From assembly GCF_024169655.1 (NCBI RefSeq), contig NZ_JALJWV010000001.1:3601001-3665000 (forward strand): 64,000 bases of DNA, in the 5' to 3' direction. Numbering within the stretch: the stretch's first letter is position 1; each line of letters starts with the position of its first letter. The stretch comes from Pseudomonas marginalis. GTDB lineage: Bacteria > Pseudomonadota > Gammaproteobacteria > Pseudomonadales > Pseudomonadaceae. A program made the position numbers and the translations under genes. The notes beneath the pieces were generated by a model, which made no database searches, was not told the origin of the DNA, and worked only from the letters and a program-made list of their open reading frames with translations. Below, one piece after another: positions 28,218 to 41,620 of this stretch.

Positions 28218-29213
28218 ATGGGTTTGCTGATCGAAGGACACTGGCACGACCAGTGGTACGAAAGTAGCGCGGATGGCGCTTTCCAGCGAGAACAGGCGCA
28301 ACGCCGCCACTGGGTGACCGCTGACGGCCAGCCCGGCCCCAGCGGCGAAGGTGGCTTCAAGGCCGAAGCCGGTCGTTACCACCTGTATGTGTCGCTCGCC
28401 TGCCCATGGGCCCATCGCACACTGATCCTGCGCAAACTCAAAGGCCTGGAAGATCTGATCGACGTGTCCGTGGTCAGTTGGCTGATGCTGGAAAACGGCT
28501 GGACCTTCGACAAGGCCCGCGGCTCCAGCGGCGACTCGCTGGATGGCTTCGCGTTCATGCACCAGCGCTACACCGCCGACACGGCCGATTACACCGGGCG
28601 CGTCACGGTGCCGGTGCTGTGGGACAAACACCTCAAGCGCATCGTCAGCAATGAATCGGCGGAGATCATCCGCATGTTCAACAGCGCGTTCAACGGGCTG
28701 ACCGGCAACACCCTGGACTTCTACCCCGAAGCCCTGCGCGCGAGCATCGACGCGTTGAACGAGCGCATCTACCCCGCCGTGAACAACGGTGTGTACCGCG
28801 CAGGTTTCGCCACCTCGCAGCAGGCGTATGAACGTGCGTTCGATGATCTGTTTGCCGAACTTGACCACCTGGAACAGCACCTCGGCGAGCATCGCTACCT
28901 GGCCGGTGAGTACCTGACCGAGGCCGATGTGCGGCTGTTCACCACGCTGATTCGCTTTGATGCGGTGTATTACAGCCACTTCAAATGCAACCTGCGGCGG
29001 ATTGCGGATTATCCGAATCTGTCGAACTGGTTGCGGGAAATGTATCAATGGCCGGGAGTGGCCGAGACGGTGGACTTTGCGCACATCAAGGGGCATTACT
29101 ATGCCAGCCACCGCACCATCAATCCGACGGGGATTGTGCCCAAGGGGCCGTTGCAGGTGTTTGATGCCCCGCATGATCGTGGGCGGTTGAGCGGTAAGGG
29201 GGTCTGGCGCTGA
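28218..29213 (+). CDS. Glutathionyl-hydroquinone reductase (YqjG/PcpF type)
   Basis: A 331-residue xi-class glutathione transferase. The active-site motif SLACPWAHRTLI (Cys at about 63) and the N-terminal GHWHDQWYESSADGAFQREQAQRR are family marks. NESAEIIRMFNSAFN forms the glutathione site and LTEADVRLFTTLIRFDAVYYSHFKCNLRRI the C-terminal domain. It reduces glutathionyl-hydroquinones, freeing the hydroquinone. It stands alone between the tus cluster and converging cysG. Confidence 0.93.
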   Translation: MGLLIEGHWHDQWYESSADGAFQREQAQRRHWVTADGQPGPSGEGGFKAEAGRYHLYVSLACPWAHRTLILRKLKGLEDLIDVSVVSWLMLENGWTFDKARGSSGDSLDGFAFMHQRYTADTADYTGRVTVPVLWDKHLKRIVSNESAEIIRMFNSAFNGLTGNTLDFYPEALRASIDALNERIYPAVNNGVYRAGFATSQQAYERAFDDLFAELDHLEQHLGEHRYLAGEYLTEADVRLFTTLIRFDAVYYSHFKCNLRRIADYPNLSNWLREMYQWPGVAETVDFAHIKGHYYASHRTINPTGIVPKGPLQVFDAPHDRGRLSGKGVWR

Positions 29214-29241
29214 TCCAGAGGATGGGTTGGATCAAATGGCC

Positions 29242-29311
29242 GCATCGGGGGCAAGCCCCCTCCCACATTTTGGAATGCATTCCAATGTGGGAGGGGGCTT
29301 GCCCCCGATGC
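29242..29311. repeat. REP pair (REPIN) between convergent genes
   Basis: GCATCGGGGGCAAG...CCTCCCACATT and its inverse AATGTGGGAGG...CTTGCCCCCGATGC surround TTGGAATGCATTCCAA, itself a palindrome, so nearly the whole 70 bases can pair. It lies between the reductase and the cysG stop. Confidence 0.9.
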
Positions 29312-29319
29312 ATTTAGGC

Positions 29320-30714
29320 TCAGACCTGGGCCTGGGCGCCTTCAAACCATTTGAGCTTCTCGCGCAGCACCACCACCTCACCGACGATCACCAGCGTCGG
29401 CGCATGCACTTCATGCTCCGCCACCATGCGCGGCAAGTCGGCCAGGGTGCCGGTGAACACGCGCTGGTTGGACGTGGTGCCCTGCTGGATCAACGCCGCC
29501 GGCGTGTCCGCCGAACGCCCATGCTTGATCAGCTGTTCGCAGATGATCGGCAAACCGATCAAGCCCATGTAGAACACCAGGGTCTGCGACGGGCCCACCA
29601 GATCACTCCAAGGCAGGTCGGAGGTGCCGTTCTTCAAGTGCCCGGTGATAAAGCGTACCGATTGCGCATAGTCGCGGTGAGTCAGCGGAATCCCGGCATA
29701 CGCCGCGCAGCCGCTGGCCGCGGTGATGCCCGGCACCACCTGGAACGGAATGCCATGGGCCGCCAGTTCTTCGATCTCTTCGCCGCCACGGCCAAAGATG
29801 AACGGATCGCCACCCTTGAGACGCAGCACACGCTTGCCTTGCTTGGCCAGGTCGACCAGTTGTTGGTTGATCTGGTCCTGGGGCACAGCGTGGTCAGCAC
29901 GACGCTTGCCCACGTACACGCGCTCGGCGTCACGCCGGCACAGCTCAAGAATCGCCGGGGCCACCAGGCGGTCGTAGAGCACCACATCGGCCTGCTGCAT
30001 CAAGCGCAAGGCGCGGAAGGTCAACAGGTCCGGATCGCCGGGGCCGGCACCCACCAGGTAGACTTCGCCCGGCGCATACGGCGGTGCGCCGTTGACCTTT
30101 TCAATCAACAGGCGCTCGGCTTCATCGCCCTGCCCGGCCAGTTGCCGATCAGCAATCGGGCCCTGAAAGACTTCTTCCCAGAACGCGCGGCGCTGCTGCA
30201 CATCCGGGTACAAGCGCTTGACCTGAGCCCGAAAGCGCGCTGCCAGCCCGGCCAGTTGGCCATACGTGGACGGAATCCAGGTTTCCAGCTTGGCCCGGAT
30301 CAAGCGTGCCAGCACCGGCGCATCGCCGCCGCTGGACACCGCGATCACCAACGGCGAACGGTCGACAATCGCCGGGAAGATCACGCTGCACAGGGCCGGC
30401 GCATCCACCACATTGACCGGCACGCAACGGCGTTTGGCATCGCTGGACACTTGTGCGTTCAGCGGTTCGTCGTCCGTTGCGGCGATGATCAGGGTGCAAC
30501 CGTCGAGGTCGGCCTCCTGATAACCGCGCACGATCAGTTCCCCGCCACTGCCCTGCACCAGTTCACGCAACTGGTTTTCGATCTGGGGAGCAACCACCCG
30601 CAGCAGCGCGCCAGCGTCGGCCAACAGCCGGGACTTGCGCAAGGCAATCTCCCCGCCGCCGACGACCAACACACGACTGCCGCGCAGGTTATGGAACAGC
30701 GGCAGAAATTCCAT
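29320..30714 (-). CDS. cysG: Siroheme synthase (trifunctional)
   Basis: A 464-residue fusion. The N-terminal Met8-like precorrin-2 dehydrogenase/ferrochelatase part starts [31 protein letters not shown] (NAD-binding GGGEIA). The C-terminal uroporphyrinogen III methyltransferase part starts near 216 with [36 protein letters not shown] and contains [18 protein letters not shown] and [10 protein letters not shown]. It makes siroheme for sulfite and nitrite reductases. Its ATG immediately follows the serS stop; it is the last gene of the ftsK-to-cysG run. Confidence 0.97.
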   Translation of the reverse strand: MEFLPLFHNLRGSRVLVVGGGEIALRKSRLLADAGALLRVVAPQIENQLRELVQGSGGELIVRGYQEADLDGCTLIIAATDDEPLNAQVSSDAKRRCVPVNVVDAPALCSVIFPAIVDRSPLVIAVSSGGDAPVLARLIRAKLETWIPSTYGQLAGLAARFRAQVKRLYPDVQQRRAFWEEVFQGPIADRQLAGQGDEAERLLIEKVNGAPPYAPGEVYLVGAGPGDPDLLTFRALRLMQQADVVLYDRLVAPAILELCRRDAERVYVGKRRADHAVPQDQINQQLVDLAKQGKRVLRLKGGDPFIFGRGGEEIEELAAHGIPFQVVPGITAASGCAAYAGIPLTHRDYAQSVRFITGHLKNGTSDLPWSDLVGPSQTLVFYMGLIGLPIICEQLIKHGRSADTPAALIQQGTTSNQRVFTGTLADLPRMVAEHEVHAPTLVIVGEVVVLREKLKWFEGAQAQV

Positions 30715-32385
<1,671 letters not shown>

Positions 32386-32386
<1 letters not shown>

Positions 32387-33708
32387 TACTTTCTCCGCTG
32401 TTTGGGGCTGAGGCGGTCGAGTTGAGCGAGGTGATTGAGCTTTTCACCGATCTTCAGCTCCAGGCCACGGGGCACCGGCTGGTAGAACGGCTGCGGCTCA
32501 AGCTCGTCAGGGAAGTAATCTTCGCCGGCGGCATAGGCGTCCGGCTCATCGTGGGCGTAGCGGTATTCATCACCGTAACCCAGTTGTTTCATCAGCTTGG
32601 TGGGCGCATTGCGCAGGTGCAGCGGCACTTCGAGGGAGCCATGTTCGGCCGCGGCGCGCAGTGCCGACTTGAAGCCCATGTACACCGCGTTGCTTTTCGG
32701 CGCACACGCCAGGTAGGTAATCGCCTGGGCCACCGCCAGCTCACCTTCCGGACTGCCGAGGCGCTCCTGCACTTCCCACGCCGCAAGGCACAGGCTCAAG
32801 GCGCGGGGGTCGGCGTTGCCGATGTCTTCACTGGCCATGCGCACCACGCGGCGCGCCAGGTACAGCGGATCACAGCCACCGTCGATCATGCGAGCGAACC
32901 AGTACAACGCGCCGTCGGGGTTGGAGCCGCGTACCGACTTGTGCAGCGCCGAAATCTGATCGTAGAACGCTTCGCCACCCTTGTCGAAACGCCGGCGTGT
33001 GTCGCCGAGCAGGCTTTGCAGGAGTTCGACGCCAATCTCGCTGCCGTCTTCGGCCAGGTCGGACGCATTCTCCAGCAGGTTGAGAAAACGTCGCCCGTCG
33101 CCATCGGCGGCGCTGAACAGGATCTTGAAGCCTTCATCGCTGAGGCTCAACTGGCGCTTGCCCAAGCCCTTGTCTTCGCTCAAGGCGCGCTGCAGCAGCT
33201 TTCGCATCGCCGCTTCATCCAGGCTCTTGAGCACATACACCCGCGCCCGCGAGAGCAAGGCGTTGTTCAATTCGAAGGACGGGTTCTCGGTGGTTGCACC
33301 GATAAAAATCAGCGTGCCGTCTTCGACATACGGCAAGAACGCATCCTGCTGAGACTTGTTGAAGCGATGCACTTCGTCGACAAACAGGATGGTGCGCTTG
33401 CCATATTGCCCGGCCTGCTGCTTGGCCACTTCCACCGCCTGACGGATCTCCTTGACCCCGGCCAGCACCGCCGAGACCGTTTCGAAGTGGGCATCCGAGA
33501 CTTTCGCCAGCAGCCGCGCGAGGGTGGTTTTACCCACCCCCGGCGGCCCCCAGAAAATCATCGAGTGCAGCGCACCCTGCTCCAGGGCTTCGCGCAAAGG
33601 CTTGCCGCGAGCGAGCAGGTGTTCCTGACCGACGTACTCATCCAGGTTGGTCGAACGCAAGCGTGCGGCCAGGGGTTGAGCGATCGGGGCACTTCGAAAC
33701 AGGTCCAT
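32386..33708 (-). CDS. rarA: Replication-associated recombination protein A (AAA+)
   Basis: A 440-residue AAA+ ATPase (RarA/MgsA, like eukaryotic WRNIP1) that acts at stalled forks and binds SSB. N-terminal [32 protein letters not shown], Walker [17 protein letters not shown] near 53-68, Walker [24 protein letters not shown] near 107-129, sensor 1 [13 protein letters not shown], then the tetramerisation domain ([23 protein letters not shown]). It shares one base with crcB and follows lolA by 27 bases. Confidence 0.96.
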
Positions 33709-33735
33709 GGGCAGCGTTTGAAACCTCTAGGCAGG

Positions 33736-34359
33736 TTATTCCTGGATCACGTCGGCACCCTTGGGGATGTCGAACTTGAACTTGGAGGCGGGCACCGGCT
33801 CGTTGGCCTTGACCCCGGTGAACAGGATATTGGTGCGCTGGCCGACGCTGTCGACCAGTTGCATGTCATTGATCACACCGTTGCGGAACGACAGGCGCAG
33901 GCTGTCGAACAGCGTGTCCTTGGATTTCGGCTTGAGGGTGAAGTCGATCACATTGCTGGCTTGCTTGGAGGTGATGTCGAAACTGTCGCTGATTTTCGAT
34001 ACATCGCCCGACAGCAGCAGCGCCGGGGTCTGGTTCAGGCGCGGGTCGAGCTTCTTGATGGTCGCCTGTTCCAGGTCCGGGTCCCACAACGTGACTTTTT
34101 GGCCGTCCGAGACGATGGTCTGCTCATTCGGCGCGTCGGTCTTCCAGTAGAACAACCCTGGGCGTTGCACGGCCATTTCACCGGCGGTTTCCTGCAACTG
34201 GGTGCCGCCGCCGTCCAGGGTCAACTGGGAGAAGCGCGCAGTCAGGGTCTTGGATTTGTCCAGCAGGTTGGTCAGGCTGGCGACGGAGGCCGGATCAGCG
34301 TGAGCCGAAACAGCAGTCAGGGCCAGTGCCGGCAACAACAGCATGCGGATAAGACGCAT
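33736..34359 (-). CDS. lolA: Outer-membrane lipoprotein carrier protein
   Basis: A 207-residue periplasmic chaperone that takes lipoproteins from LolCDE to LolB. The ATG at 34359 has GAGGA before it and opens a signal peptide [21 protein letters not shown]. The mature part has [60 protein letters not shown] and ends in [15 protein letters not shown]. It lies between ftsK and rarA, the usual bacterial order. Confidence 0.96.
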   Translation of the reverse strand: MRLIRMLLLPALALTAVSAHADPASVASLTNLLDKSKTLTARFSQLTLDGGGTQLQETAGEMAVQRPGLFYWKTDAPNEQTIVSDGQKVTLWDPDLEQATIKKLDPRLNQTPALLLSGDVSKISDSFDITSKQASNVIDFTLKPKSKDTLFDSLRLSFRNGVINDMQLVDSVGQRTNILFTGVKANEPVPASKFKFDIPKGADVIQE

Positions 34360-34413
34360 GGGAGTCCTCATTGAGTCGTTAGGGCGTGCCGCGTGCTGCC
34401 ACGCGGCGCGTGA

Positions 34414-36819
34414 TCAGTCGCGCATCTGCCCGGGAGCGATGACTTCGCGCGAGCCGTTGGTGTTCATTGCGGTGACGACACCGGCATTTTCCATGGATTC
34501 AATCATGCGGGCGGCGCGGTTGTAGCCGATTTTCAGCTTGCGCTGTACGGCAGAGATCGAGGCGCGACGGCTTTCCAACACGAAGGCGACCGCTTCGTCG
34601 TACAGCGCGTCGGTTTCGGCATCATCGTCGCCACCGCTGCTGCCGCCATCGAAGCCGCTGCCGGCTTCTTCAACACCGGCGAGGATGTCGTCGTTGTATT
34701 CCGGCGCACCGCGCAGTTTCCAGGCTTCCACCACACGATGCACTTCATCGTCGGAAACGAACGCGCCATGCACGCGAATCGGCAGGCTGGTGCCCGGCGG
34801 CATGTAGAGCATGTCACCGTGGCCCAGCAGCTGTTCGGCGCCACCCTGGTCGATGATGGTCCGCGAGTCGATCTTGCTCGACACCTGGAACGCCATGCGC
34901 GTCGGGATGTTGGCCTTGATCAGACCGGTGATCACATCCACCGACGGCCGCTGGGTCGCAAGAATCAAGTGGATACCGGCGGCACGCGCCTTCTGGGCGA
35001 TACGTGCGATCAACTCTTCAACCTTCTTGCCGACGATCATCATCATGTCGGCAAATTCGTCGACCACCACGACGATGGTCGGCAACTTGGTCAGCAATGG
35101 CGCTTCGTCGTGGATGCTTTCGCGCTTGTACAACGGGTCGGTCAGCGGCGTGCCGGCGTCCTGGGCTTCCTTGACCTTGGCATTGAAGCCCGACAGGTTG
35201 CGCACGCCCATCTTCGCCATCAGCTTGTAGCGCCGCTCCATCTCGGCAACGCTCCAGCGCAGGGCGTTGGCGGCGTCCTTCATGTCGGTGACAACCGGGC
35301 ACAGCAGGTGCGGAATGCCTTCGTAGATCGACAATTCGAGCATCTTCGGGTCGATCATGATCAGCTTGGCGTCTTCCGGGCCGGACTTGAACAGGATCGA
35401 CAGGATCATCGCGTTCACACCCACCGACTTACCCGAGCCGGTAGTACCTGCCACCAGCAGGTGAGGCATTTTCGCCAGGTCCGTGATCACCGGCTTGCCG
35501 CCGATGTCATGGCCCAGGGCCAGGGTGACCGGCGATTTGAAGTTGTCGTATTCCGGGGTCGACAGCACCTCGGAGAAGCGCACGATCTGGCGGTCTTCGT
35601 TGGGAATCTCGATGCCCACCGTGGTTTTGCCGGGGATCACTTCCACCACGCGCACGCTGGTCACGGCCAGGGAACGGGCGAGGTCTTTGGCCAGGTTGGA
35701 GATACGGCTGACCTTGACCCCGGCCGCTGGCTGGATTTCGTAACGGGTAATCACCGGGCCGGGGTGGATCGAGTCCACCGACACTTCGACACCGAATTCC
35801 TTGAGTTTGATTTCCAGCAAATGGCCGACGGCCGCCAGGGACTCAGGGGAATAGTTGAGTTGTTTCTTCTCGGCCGGGTCGAGAATCGAGATCGGCGGTA
35901 ATGTGCCTTCGACCGCGCTGTCGACAAACAACGGCGCCTGTTTCTCTTTCTGCACGCGATGGCTCGGCTCGGGAGCCTTGATCGGTGCCGGGGCGATGAC
36001 CGGCGGCACCTGTTTCTCGCGGTCCGACATGTGCTTGCTCAGGGCTTGCTCGCGCTCGATCAGGCGTTCCTTGACCTTGGCTTGTTCACGTCGGTCCGGC
36101 GTGCTCGGGGCCACGACCTCGTTGACGCGGGTGTCCACCTCGCGCAGTTGGGCCACCATGCGCTTGCGCTCGACCCGAGCCGACCACCAGCGGTTGGCGG
36201 CGCCCTGGAACAGTTCCAGCAGGTCGAGGGTGATTTTGCCGGTCACGTCCATCACCTTGAACCACGACAGGTCGGTGAACACGGTGAGGCCAAACAGGAA
36301 CAGCGCGATAAACATCAGGGTGCTGCCCTGGATATTCAGGGTCTTGCGGGCCAGGTCGCCGAGACTCTCACCCAACGCACCGCCGGCTCCCGCCGGCAGG
36401 CCGGTTGGGGCATGGAAATGGATATGCGCCAATGCCGCACCGGACAGCACCAGGAACACCAGGCCGATCAGGCGCCAGGAAAACAGCCAACCGCTCCACT
36501 GCCACGGCTCATGACGCTGGCGGAAGATCTGCCAGGTCTTGATCGCCAGCAGCAACGGGAAGATGTAAGCGAAATAACCCAGCACCATGAACAGGATATC
36601 GGCGCTGTAGGAACCGGCAGGCCCACCGAAGTTCTGCACGTCTTCGATCTTGCTGTTGTGGCTCCAGCCCGGATCGTCCTTGCCATAGGTGAGCAAGGCC
36701 ATCATCAGGAACAGGCACAGGGCGCCGATGGCGATCAGTGCACCTTCCTTGAGCCGATAATGCAGGTGCTGACGCCAGGCCGGCACGACTGTTTTTTGTG
36801 TCGCGGTGGATTTCTTCAA
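34414..36819 (-). CDS. ftsK: DNA translocase FtsK
   Basis: An 801-residue septal DNA pump. Four or five N-terminal membrane helices (about 25-190) are followed by a short linker (about 210-310) and the motor: alpha domain ([31 protein letters not shown]), Walker [18 protein letters not shown] near 460, Walker [15 protein letters not shown] near 590, [13 protein letters not shown], and the C-terminal gamma winged helix ([40 protein letters not shown]) that reads KOPS sequences and activates XerCD. The linker is short compared with E. coli. It heads the minus-strand run. Confidence 0.97.
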   Translation of the reverse strand: MKKSTATQKTVVPAWRQHLHYRLKEGALIAIGALCLFLMMALLTYGKDDPGWSHNSKIEDVQNFGGPAGSYSADILFMVLGYFAYIFPLLLAIKTWQIFRQRHEPWQWSGWLFSWRLIGLVFLVLSGAALAHIHFHAPTGLPAGAGGALGESLGDLARKTLNIQGSTLMFIALFLFGLTVFTDLSWFKVMDVTGKITLDLLELFQGAANRWWSARVERKRMVAQLREVDTRVNEVVAPSTPDRREQAKVKERLIEREQALSKHMSDREKQVPPVIAPAPIKAPEPSHRVQKEKQAPLFVDSAVEGTLPPISILDPAEKKQLNYSPESLAAVGHLLEIKLKEFGVEVSVDSIHPGPVITRYEIQPAAGVKVSRISNLAKDLARSLAVTSVRVVEVIPGKTTVGIEIPNEDRQIVRFSEVLSTPEYDNFKSPVTLALGHDIGGKPVITDLAKMPHLLVAGTTGSGKSVGVNAMILSILFKSGPEDAKLIMIDPKMLELSIYEGIPHLLCPVVTDMKDAANALRWSVAEMERRYKLMAKMGVRNLSGFNAKVKEAQDAGTPLTDPLYKRESIHDEAPLLTKLPTIVVVVDEFADMMMIVGKKVEELIARIAQKARAAGIHLILATQRPSVDVITGLIKANIPTRMAFQVSSKIDSRTIIDQGGAEQLLGHGDMLYMPPGTSLPIRVHGAFVSDDEVHRVVEAWKLRGAPEYNDDILAGVEEAGSGFDGGSSGGDDDAETDALYDEAVAFVLESRRASISAVQRKLKIGYNRAARMIESMENAGVVTAMNTNGSREVIAPGQMRD

Positions 36820-37318
36820 AACGGGTCTTTTCCTGCGCCTTTAGCGCGTCCATCTGTTGAATGACTGCACACTGCCGCCCAATCCGAGCAGCTGAAAAAA
36901 TATACGAACGTCGTTAAATCTACCTTTAACACCGAGCGATTGACGAGTGAAACGGCGATAACGCCAGAATGCCCGCATTGTACGGGTTTGTGTCCCTGAT
37001 GCCACGCACTTGCCCCTTGCGCGGCAGCCTGAACAATTCAAGTGTCACATACTGTTCAATTTGAGCACGCATTGCCTTTGCTGACAAAGGCTTATGCGCT
37101 GTTTCTAGCAATCCAGGCAAGGTTGGCAATTGGCCTGCATGGGGCAGTCCCGAATACGACCACGTCTCTGAGAGAGAGTTGCAGAAACACCCGTTCACGC
37201 TAATCCACACCAATGCCCGATTCGGGCTGGCTCCCTGGCGCCGGGTCGACAATAATCAATCTTCTCAGGGCAGGCCCCGTACCTGCCACTCCCCTCCCCT
37301 TCCGTAAGCCTGGATGCC
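36820..37318. other. Divergent ftsK/aat intergenic region
   Basis: 499 bases without a supported gene. On the minus strand TACAAT (plus 36977-36982) is a candidate -10 for ftsK, leaving a leader of about 150 bases. A stem-loop GCCTTTG-CTGA-CAAAGGC lies at 37074-37091. P. aeruginosa has trxB here, as I recall; no trxB remnant was visible. Confidence 0.55.
36977..36982 (-). promoter_or_regulatory. Candidate -10 of ftsK promoter
   Basis: TACAAT on the minus strand, with a weak TGGCAT at about the -35 distance. It would start an ftsK transcript near 36970. Confidence 0.3.
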
Positions 37319-37999
37319 ATGCTGACCTGGTTACAACGCGACACCCTGACCTTCCCCCCGCTGGCCAAAGCCATGCGCGAACCCAATGGCCTGCTCGCCG
37401 CCGGTGGCGACCTGTCGGCCGAGCGGCTGATCCAGGCCTATCGCCACGGCTGCTTTCCGTGGTTCTCGCAAGGCCAGCCGATTCTCTGGTGGTCACCGGA
37501 CCCACGCACCGTGATCTTCCCCGACGAACTGCACGTATCCCGCAGCCTGGGCAAATTATTGCGCCAGCAGCGCTACAGCGTGACCTTCGACCAGGACTTC
37601 GCCGCGGTCATCCAGGCCTGCGCCGCGCCACGCGCCTATGCAGATGGCACCTGGATCACCGAGGGCATCCAGAGCGCCTACCAGGAGCTGCACGCGCGGG
37701 GTTACGCGCATTCGGTAGAGGTCTGGGACAACGGCGAACTGGTGGGCGGCCTATATGGGCTGGCGATGGGCCGGTTGTTTTTTGGCGAATCGATGTTCAG
37801 CCGCGCCGATAACGCCTCGAAGTTCGGCTTTGCCACACTGACCCGGCAGCTACAGGCGTGGGGATTTGTGCTGATCGACTGCCAGATGCCCAATGATCAC
37901 TTGCACAGCCTGGGCGCGCGGGCCATACCGCGCAGCGACTTCGCCGGTTTCCTGCGCGACTATCTGGACCAACCCAGCGCTGGACCGTGGGTTTCCTAG
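37319..37999 (+). CDS. aat: Leucyl/phenylalanyl-tRNA-protein transferase
   Basis: Aat adds Leu or Phe from tRNA to N-terminal Lys/Arg, creating N-degrons. The 226-residue protein starts [50 protein letters not shown] and contains [72 protein letters not shown] and [18 protein letters not shown]. It is followed 55 bases later by bpt, and both feed the ClpS-ClpA genes downstream. Confidence 0.97.
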   Translation: MLTWLQRDTLTFPPLAKAMREPNGLLAAGGDLSAERLIQAYRHGCFPWFSQGQPILWWSPDPRTVIFPDELHVSRSLGKLLRQQRYSVTFDQDFAAVIQACAAPRAYADGTWITEGIQSAYQELHARGYAHSVEVWDNGELVGGLYGLAMGRLFFGESMFSRADNASKFGFATLTRQLQAWGFVLIDCQMPNDHLHSLGARAIPRSDFAGFLRDYLDQPSAGPWVS

Positions 38000-38054
38000 G
38001 CGACTTCCTCGCACCTGGCTTACACTTATTTCAAAGCTTATCCGAGGGTTGATC

Positions 38055-38762
38055 ATGACCGAGCTGGCGCGATTGAAGTTTTATGCCACTCAAGCCCACG
38101 CTTGCAGCTATCTGCCCGACGAACAGGCCACCACGCTGTTCCTCGATCCCAGCCAGCCGATGGATGTGCATGTGTATGCCGACCTCTCGGAAATGGGGTT
38201 TCGGCGCAGCGGCGATCACCTGTACCGACCGCACTGCCAAAACTGCAATGCCTGCGTACCAGCCCGAATTCCGGCGGCGCAGTTTGTGCCAGACCGCAAC
38301 CAGAAGCGCATCCTCAAGCGCAACGCGGACCTGACTGTCACGGCGGCCAATCCCAGGTTCAGTGAAGAGTATTTCGACCTTTACCAGCGCTACATCGAAC
38401 AACGCCACGCCGACGGCGATATGTTCCCACCCAGTCGCGACCAGTTTTCCACGTTCCTGGTGCGTGAACTGCCCTTCTCGCGTTTCTACGAATTTCGACT
38501 CGACGGGCGCTTGCTAGCCGTCGCCGTGACCGATTTGCTGCCCAATGGCCTGTCGGCGGTGTACACCTTCTATGAACCGGCCGAAGAGCGGCGCAGCCTG
38601 GGGCGTTTCGCGATCCTCTGGCAAATCGGCGAAGCCCTGCGCCTGGAACTGGAGGCGCTGTACCTTGGATACTGGATCAAAAACTGCAAAAAGATGAACT
38701 ACAAGACCCAATATCGCCCCATTGAACTGCTGATTAATCAAAGATGGGTCACGCTTAACTAG
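38055..38762 (+). CDS. bpt: Aspartate/glutamate leucyltransferase (Bpt)
   Basis: A 235-residue protein of the ATE1/Bpt family. The N-terminal Cys motif is [17 protein letters not shown], with [14 protein letters not shown] near 60-73 and the C-terminal [25 protein letters not shown]. Bacterial Bpt forms attach leucine to N-terminal Asp or Glu, giving ClpS substrates; older annotation calls it arginyltransferase (ate). The ATG follows GAGG-type sequence at 38045. Leu rather than Arg specificity is from family knowledge. Confidence 0.93.
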
Positions 38763-38768
38763 AACCCC

Positions 38769-38798
38769 TTGGCTTAAACACCCTTTTTCGGGCACAAT
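38769..38798 (+). promoter_or_regulatory. Candidate infA promoter
   Basis: TTGGCT (38769-38774) and CACAAT (38793-38798) with an 18-base spacer, starting within a few bases of the bpt stop and about 65 bases before infA. Fair match to a sigma-70 promoter. Confidence 0.4.
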
Positions 38799-38862
38799 GC
38801 ACGCCGCTTTTGCCTGGCGCAGTTGCACCGGGCCATTCACTGGATACCGAGGGCTTTACTGC

Positions 38863-39081
38863 ATGTCGAAAGAAGACAGCTTCGAAATGGAAGGCACTGT
38901 CGTCGACACCCTGCCCAACACCATGTTTCGTGTGGAGTTGGAAAATGGGCACGTCGTAACCGCGCATATCTCCGGCAAGATGCGCAAGAACTACATTCGT
39001 ATTCTTACCGGTGACAAAGTGCGCGTCGAGCTGACGCCCTATGACCTGAGCAAAGGGCGCATCACTTACCGCGCCCGTTAA
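38863..39081 (+). CDS. infA: Translation initiation factor IF-1
   Basis: The 72-residue OB-fold factor binds the ribosomal A site during initiation. The sequence [72 protein letters not shown] is shown here only by its ends: [11 protein letters not shown] and KGRITYRAR. Length is exactly the family's. It has its own promoter-like site and a strong terminator 16 bases after the stop. Confidence 0.98.
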
Positions 39082-39096
39082 TCAAGTCAATACAAG

Positions 39097-39122
39097 ACGC
39101 CCGGTTATGCCGGGCGTTTTTG
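39097..39122 (+). terminator. Terminator of infA
   Basis: Stem ACGCCCGG/CCGGGCGT with TTATG loop, followed by TTTTT. Confidence 0.85.
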
Positions 39123-39148
39123 TGTGCTCAGGATTTACCTGAAACCCA

Positions 39149-39240
39149 ATGTGGGAGGGAGCTTGCCCTCGATGGCGGTGTGCCAGTAGACACATCTGTT
39201 GCTGATACACCGCTATCGGGGGCAAGCCCCCTCCTACATT
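39149..39240. repeat. REP pair (REPIN) between infA and clpA
   Basis: ATGTGGGAGGGAGCTTGCCC...GATGGCGGTGT and the inverse ACACCGCTATCGGGGGCAAG...CCTCCTACAT frame a 30-base spacer. It lies between converging infA and clpA, after the infA terminator. Confidence 0.85.
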
Positions 39241-39276
39241 GGATCGCCATTGTTCTGGCAATTGCATTTCAAGGCA

Positions 39277-39303
39277 GCAAAAAGGCGCCTTTCGGCGCCT
39301 TTT
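39277..39303 (-). terminator. Terminator of clpSA
   Basis: Stem AAAGGCGCC/GGCGCCTTT, with a T-run on the minus strand, 18 bases after the clpA stop. Confidence 0.8.
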
Positions 39304-39320
39304 GCGTAGTTGCAGAACAA

Positions 39321-41591
39321 TCAGGCCATTTCGGCCGTGGTTTCGAACTCGAAGGTCAGCTCGCCGTCCTTCAGGTCGATATGCACCACGCCACCGTGGT
39401 CGGCAAGTTCGCCAAACAGGATCTCTTCGGCCAATGGCCGCTTGATCTTGTCCTGGATCAGACGCGCCATCGGGCGAGCGCCCATTGCCGCGTCGTAACC
39501 ACCCTCGGCCAGCCAATTGCGCGCCGCGTCCGTCACCTCCAACTGCACGCGCTTGTCTTCCAACTGCGCTTGAAGCTCGGTGAGGAACTTGTCCACCACG
39601 TTTTTGATGACCTCATGACTGAGGCGACCAAACTGGATAATGGTGTCCAGACGGTTGCGGAACTCCGGCGTGAAGCTCTTCTTGATCACTTCCATCGCAT
39701 CGGAAGAGTGATCCTGATGTGTAAAGCCGATCGAAGCCCGCGCGGCGGTTTCAGCACCGGCGTTGGTGGTCATGATCACGATCACGTTGCGAAAGTCCGC
39801 CTTGCGCCCGTTGTTGTCGGTCAGGGTGCCGTGATCCATGACCTGCAGCAGCAGGTTGAAGACTTCCGGGTGTGCCTTCTCGATTTCATCGAGGAGCAAT
39901 ACGCAATGCGGCTGCTTGGTGATCGCCTCGGTCAACAGACCGCCCTGATCAAAACCGACATAGCCCGGAGGCGCACCGATCAGGCGCGACACGGTGTGAC
40001 GCTCCATGTATTCGGACATGTCGAACCGCACCAGCTCAATGCCCATGGCCTTGGCCAACTGCCGGGCCGCTTCGGTCTTGCCAACGCCGGTCGGACCGGC
40101 GAACAGGAACGAACCGACTGGCTTGTCCGGCGACTTGAGGCCCGCCCGCGACAACTTGATCGCAGTGGACAGCGAGTCGATGGCGGCATCCTGGCCAAAC
40201 ACGGTGAGCTTGAGGTCGCGCTCCAGGTTACGCAGCAGCTCTTTGTCGGAACTGCTGACGTGTTTTGGCGGAATCCGCGCGATCTTGGCCACTATCGCCT
40301 CGACCTGAGACACATCGATGCGCTTCACACGCTTCTCGACCGGCTGCAGGCGCTGATAGGCACCCGCCTCGTCGATCACATCGATGGCCTTGTCCGGCAT
40401 GTGCCGGTCATTGATGTAGCGCGACGCCAGCTCGGCAGCGGCACGCAGCGCTTCATCGGTGTACTCGACGCCATGGTGCGCCTCGAAACGCCCCCTGAGG
40501 CCACGCAGGATACCGATGGTGTCCTCAACCGAAGGCTCGGACACGTCGACTTTCTGAAAACGACGCGCCAGGGCACGGTCTTTCTCGAAGATCCCGCGAA
40601 ATTCCTGGAATGTGGTCGAACCGATGCAGCGAATATCACCCGACGACAACAACGGCTTGAGCAGGTTGGAAGCATCCATCACCCCGCCAGACGCCGCACC
40701 AGCACCAATGATGGTGTGGATTTCATCGATGAACAGGATCGCCTGCGGGCGTTTTTTCAGCTCGCCGAGCAACGCCTTGAAGCGCTTCTCGAAATCGCCA
40801 CGGTACTTGGTCCCGGCAAGCAACGCGCCGAGGTCAAGAGAGTAGACGACGCTGTTGGCCAACAGGTCCGGCACCTGGTTGTCGACGATACGCTTGGCCA
40901 GGCCTTCGGCAATCGCGGTTTTACCCACGCCCGCCTCACCCACCAGCAACGGGTTGTTCTTGCGACGACGCGCGAGGATCTGCGCCACACGCTCAACCTC
41001 AGACTCACGCCCCACCAGCGGATCGATCCGCCCCTGGCGCGCCAGCTCATTGAGATTGCTGGCATAGGCATCCAATGGATTGCCCGAAGAAGAAGACTCA
41101 CCGCCCTCGTCGTCCTGCATATCCTGCTCACCCTCGGAATGTTCGCCGTGCCCAGGCACTTTGGAGATACCGTGGGCGATGTAGTTGACGACATCGATAC
41201 GGGCAACGCTCTGCTGTTTCAGCAGAAACACTGCCTGGCTTTCCTGTTCACTGAAGATGGCGACGAGCACGTTGGCGCCCGTGACTTCACGCTTACCGGA
41301 GCTCTGCACGTGGAAAACAGCACGCTGCAATACCCGCTGAAAGCCCAGGGTCGGCTGGGTTTCACGGTCCTCGTCATGCACGGGGATCAGTGGCGTCGTG
41401 GAGTCGATGAACTCCTGCAGGTCATGCTTGAGTTTGTCGAGATTGGCGCCGCACGCACGCAGAACGGTGGCGGCAGCTTCGTTATCCAAAAGTGCCAGCA
41501 GCAGGTGCTCGACGGTCATGAATTCATGACGCTTCGAACGAGCCTCCTTGAAGGCAAGATTGAGGGTGACTTCGAGCTCGCGGTTTAACAT
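39321..41591 (-). CDS. clpA: ClpA ATPase subunit of ClpAP protease
   Basis: A 756-residue double AAA+ unfoldase. It has an N-domain that binds ClpS ([34 protein letters not shown]), an acidic linker (about 145-165), D1 Walker [16 protein letters not shown] near 215 and Walker [21 protein letters not shown]2 Walker [16 protein letters not shown] near 497, Walker [20 protein letters not shown], and a ClpP-binding IGF-like loop in ASIGFTHQD. It unfolds proteins for ClpP, which is not in the window. It follows clpS by 29 bases. Confidence 0.98.
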   Translation of the reverse strand: MLNRELEVTLNLAFKEARSKRHEFMTVEHLLLALLDNEAAATVLRACGANLDKLKHDLQEFIDSTTPLIPVHDEDRETQPTLGFQRVLQRAVFHVQSSGKREVTGANVLVAIFSEQESQAVFLLKQQSVARIDVVNYIAHGISKVPGHGEHSEGEQDMQDDEGGESSSSGNPLDAYASNLNELARQGRIDPLVGRESEVERVAQILARRRKNNPLLVGEAGVGKTAIAEGLAKRIVDNQVPDLLANSVVYSLDLGALLAGTKYRGDFEKRFKALLGELKKRPQAILFIDEIHTIIGAGAASGGVMDASNLLKPLLSSGDIRCIGSTTFQEFRGIFEKDRALARRFQKVDVSEPSVEDTIGILRGLRGRFEAHHGVEYTDEALRAAAELASRYINDRHMPDKAIDVIDEAGAYQRLQPVEKRVKRIDVSQVEAIVAKIARIPPKHVSSSDKELLRNLERDLKLTVFGQDAAIDSLSTAIKLSRAGLKSPDKPVGSFLFAGPTGVGKTEAARQLAKAMGIELVRFDMSEYMERHTVSRLIGAPPGYVGFDQGGLLTEAITKQPHCVLLLDEIEKAHPEVFNLLLQVMDHGTLTDNNGRKADFRNVIVIMTTNAGAETAARASIGFTHQDHSSDAMEVIKKSFTPEFRNRLDTIIQFGRLSHEVIKNVVDKFLTELQAQLEDKRVQLEVTDAARNWLAEGGYDAAMGARPMARLIQDKIKRPLAEEILFGELADHGGVVHIDLKDGELTFEFETTAEMA

Positions 41592-41620
41592 AGCTTCACC
41601 TCATACCCAAGTGGTCGGCG

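Noticed and set aside
36820..37318. Missing trxB between ftsK and aat
   Set aside because: P. aeruginosa has trxB here, but as I recall P. putida does not. No remnant is visible, so this is probably lineage-specific order rather than a loss in this strain.
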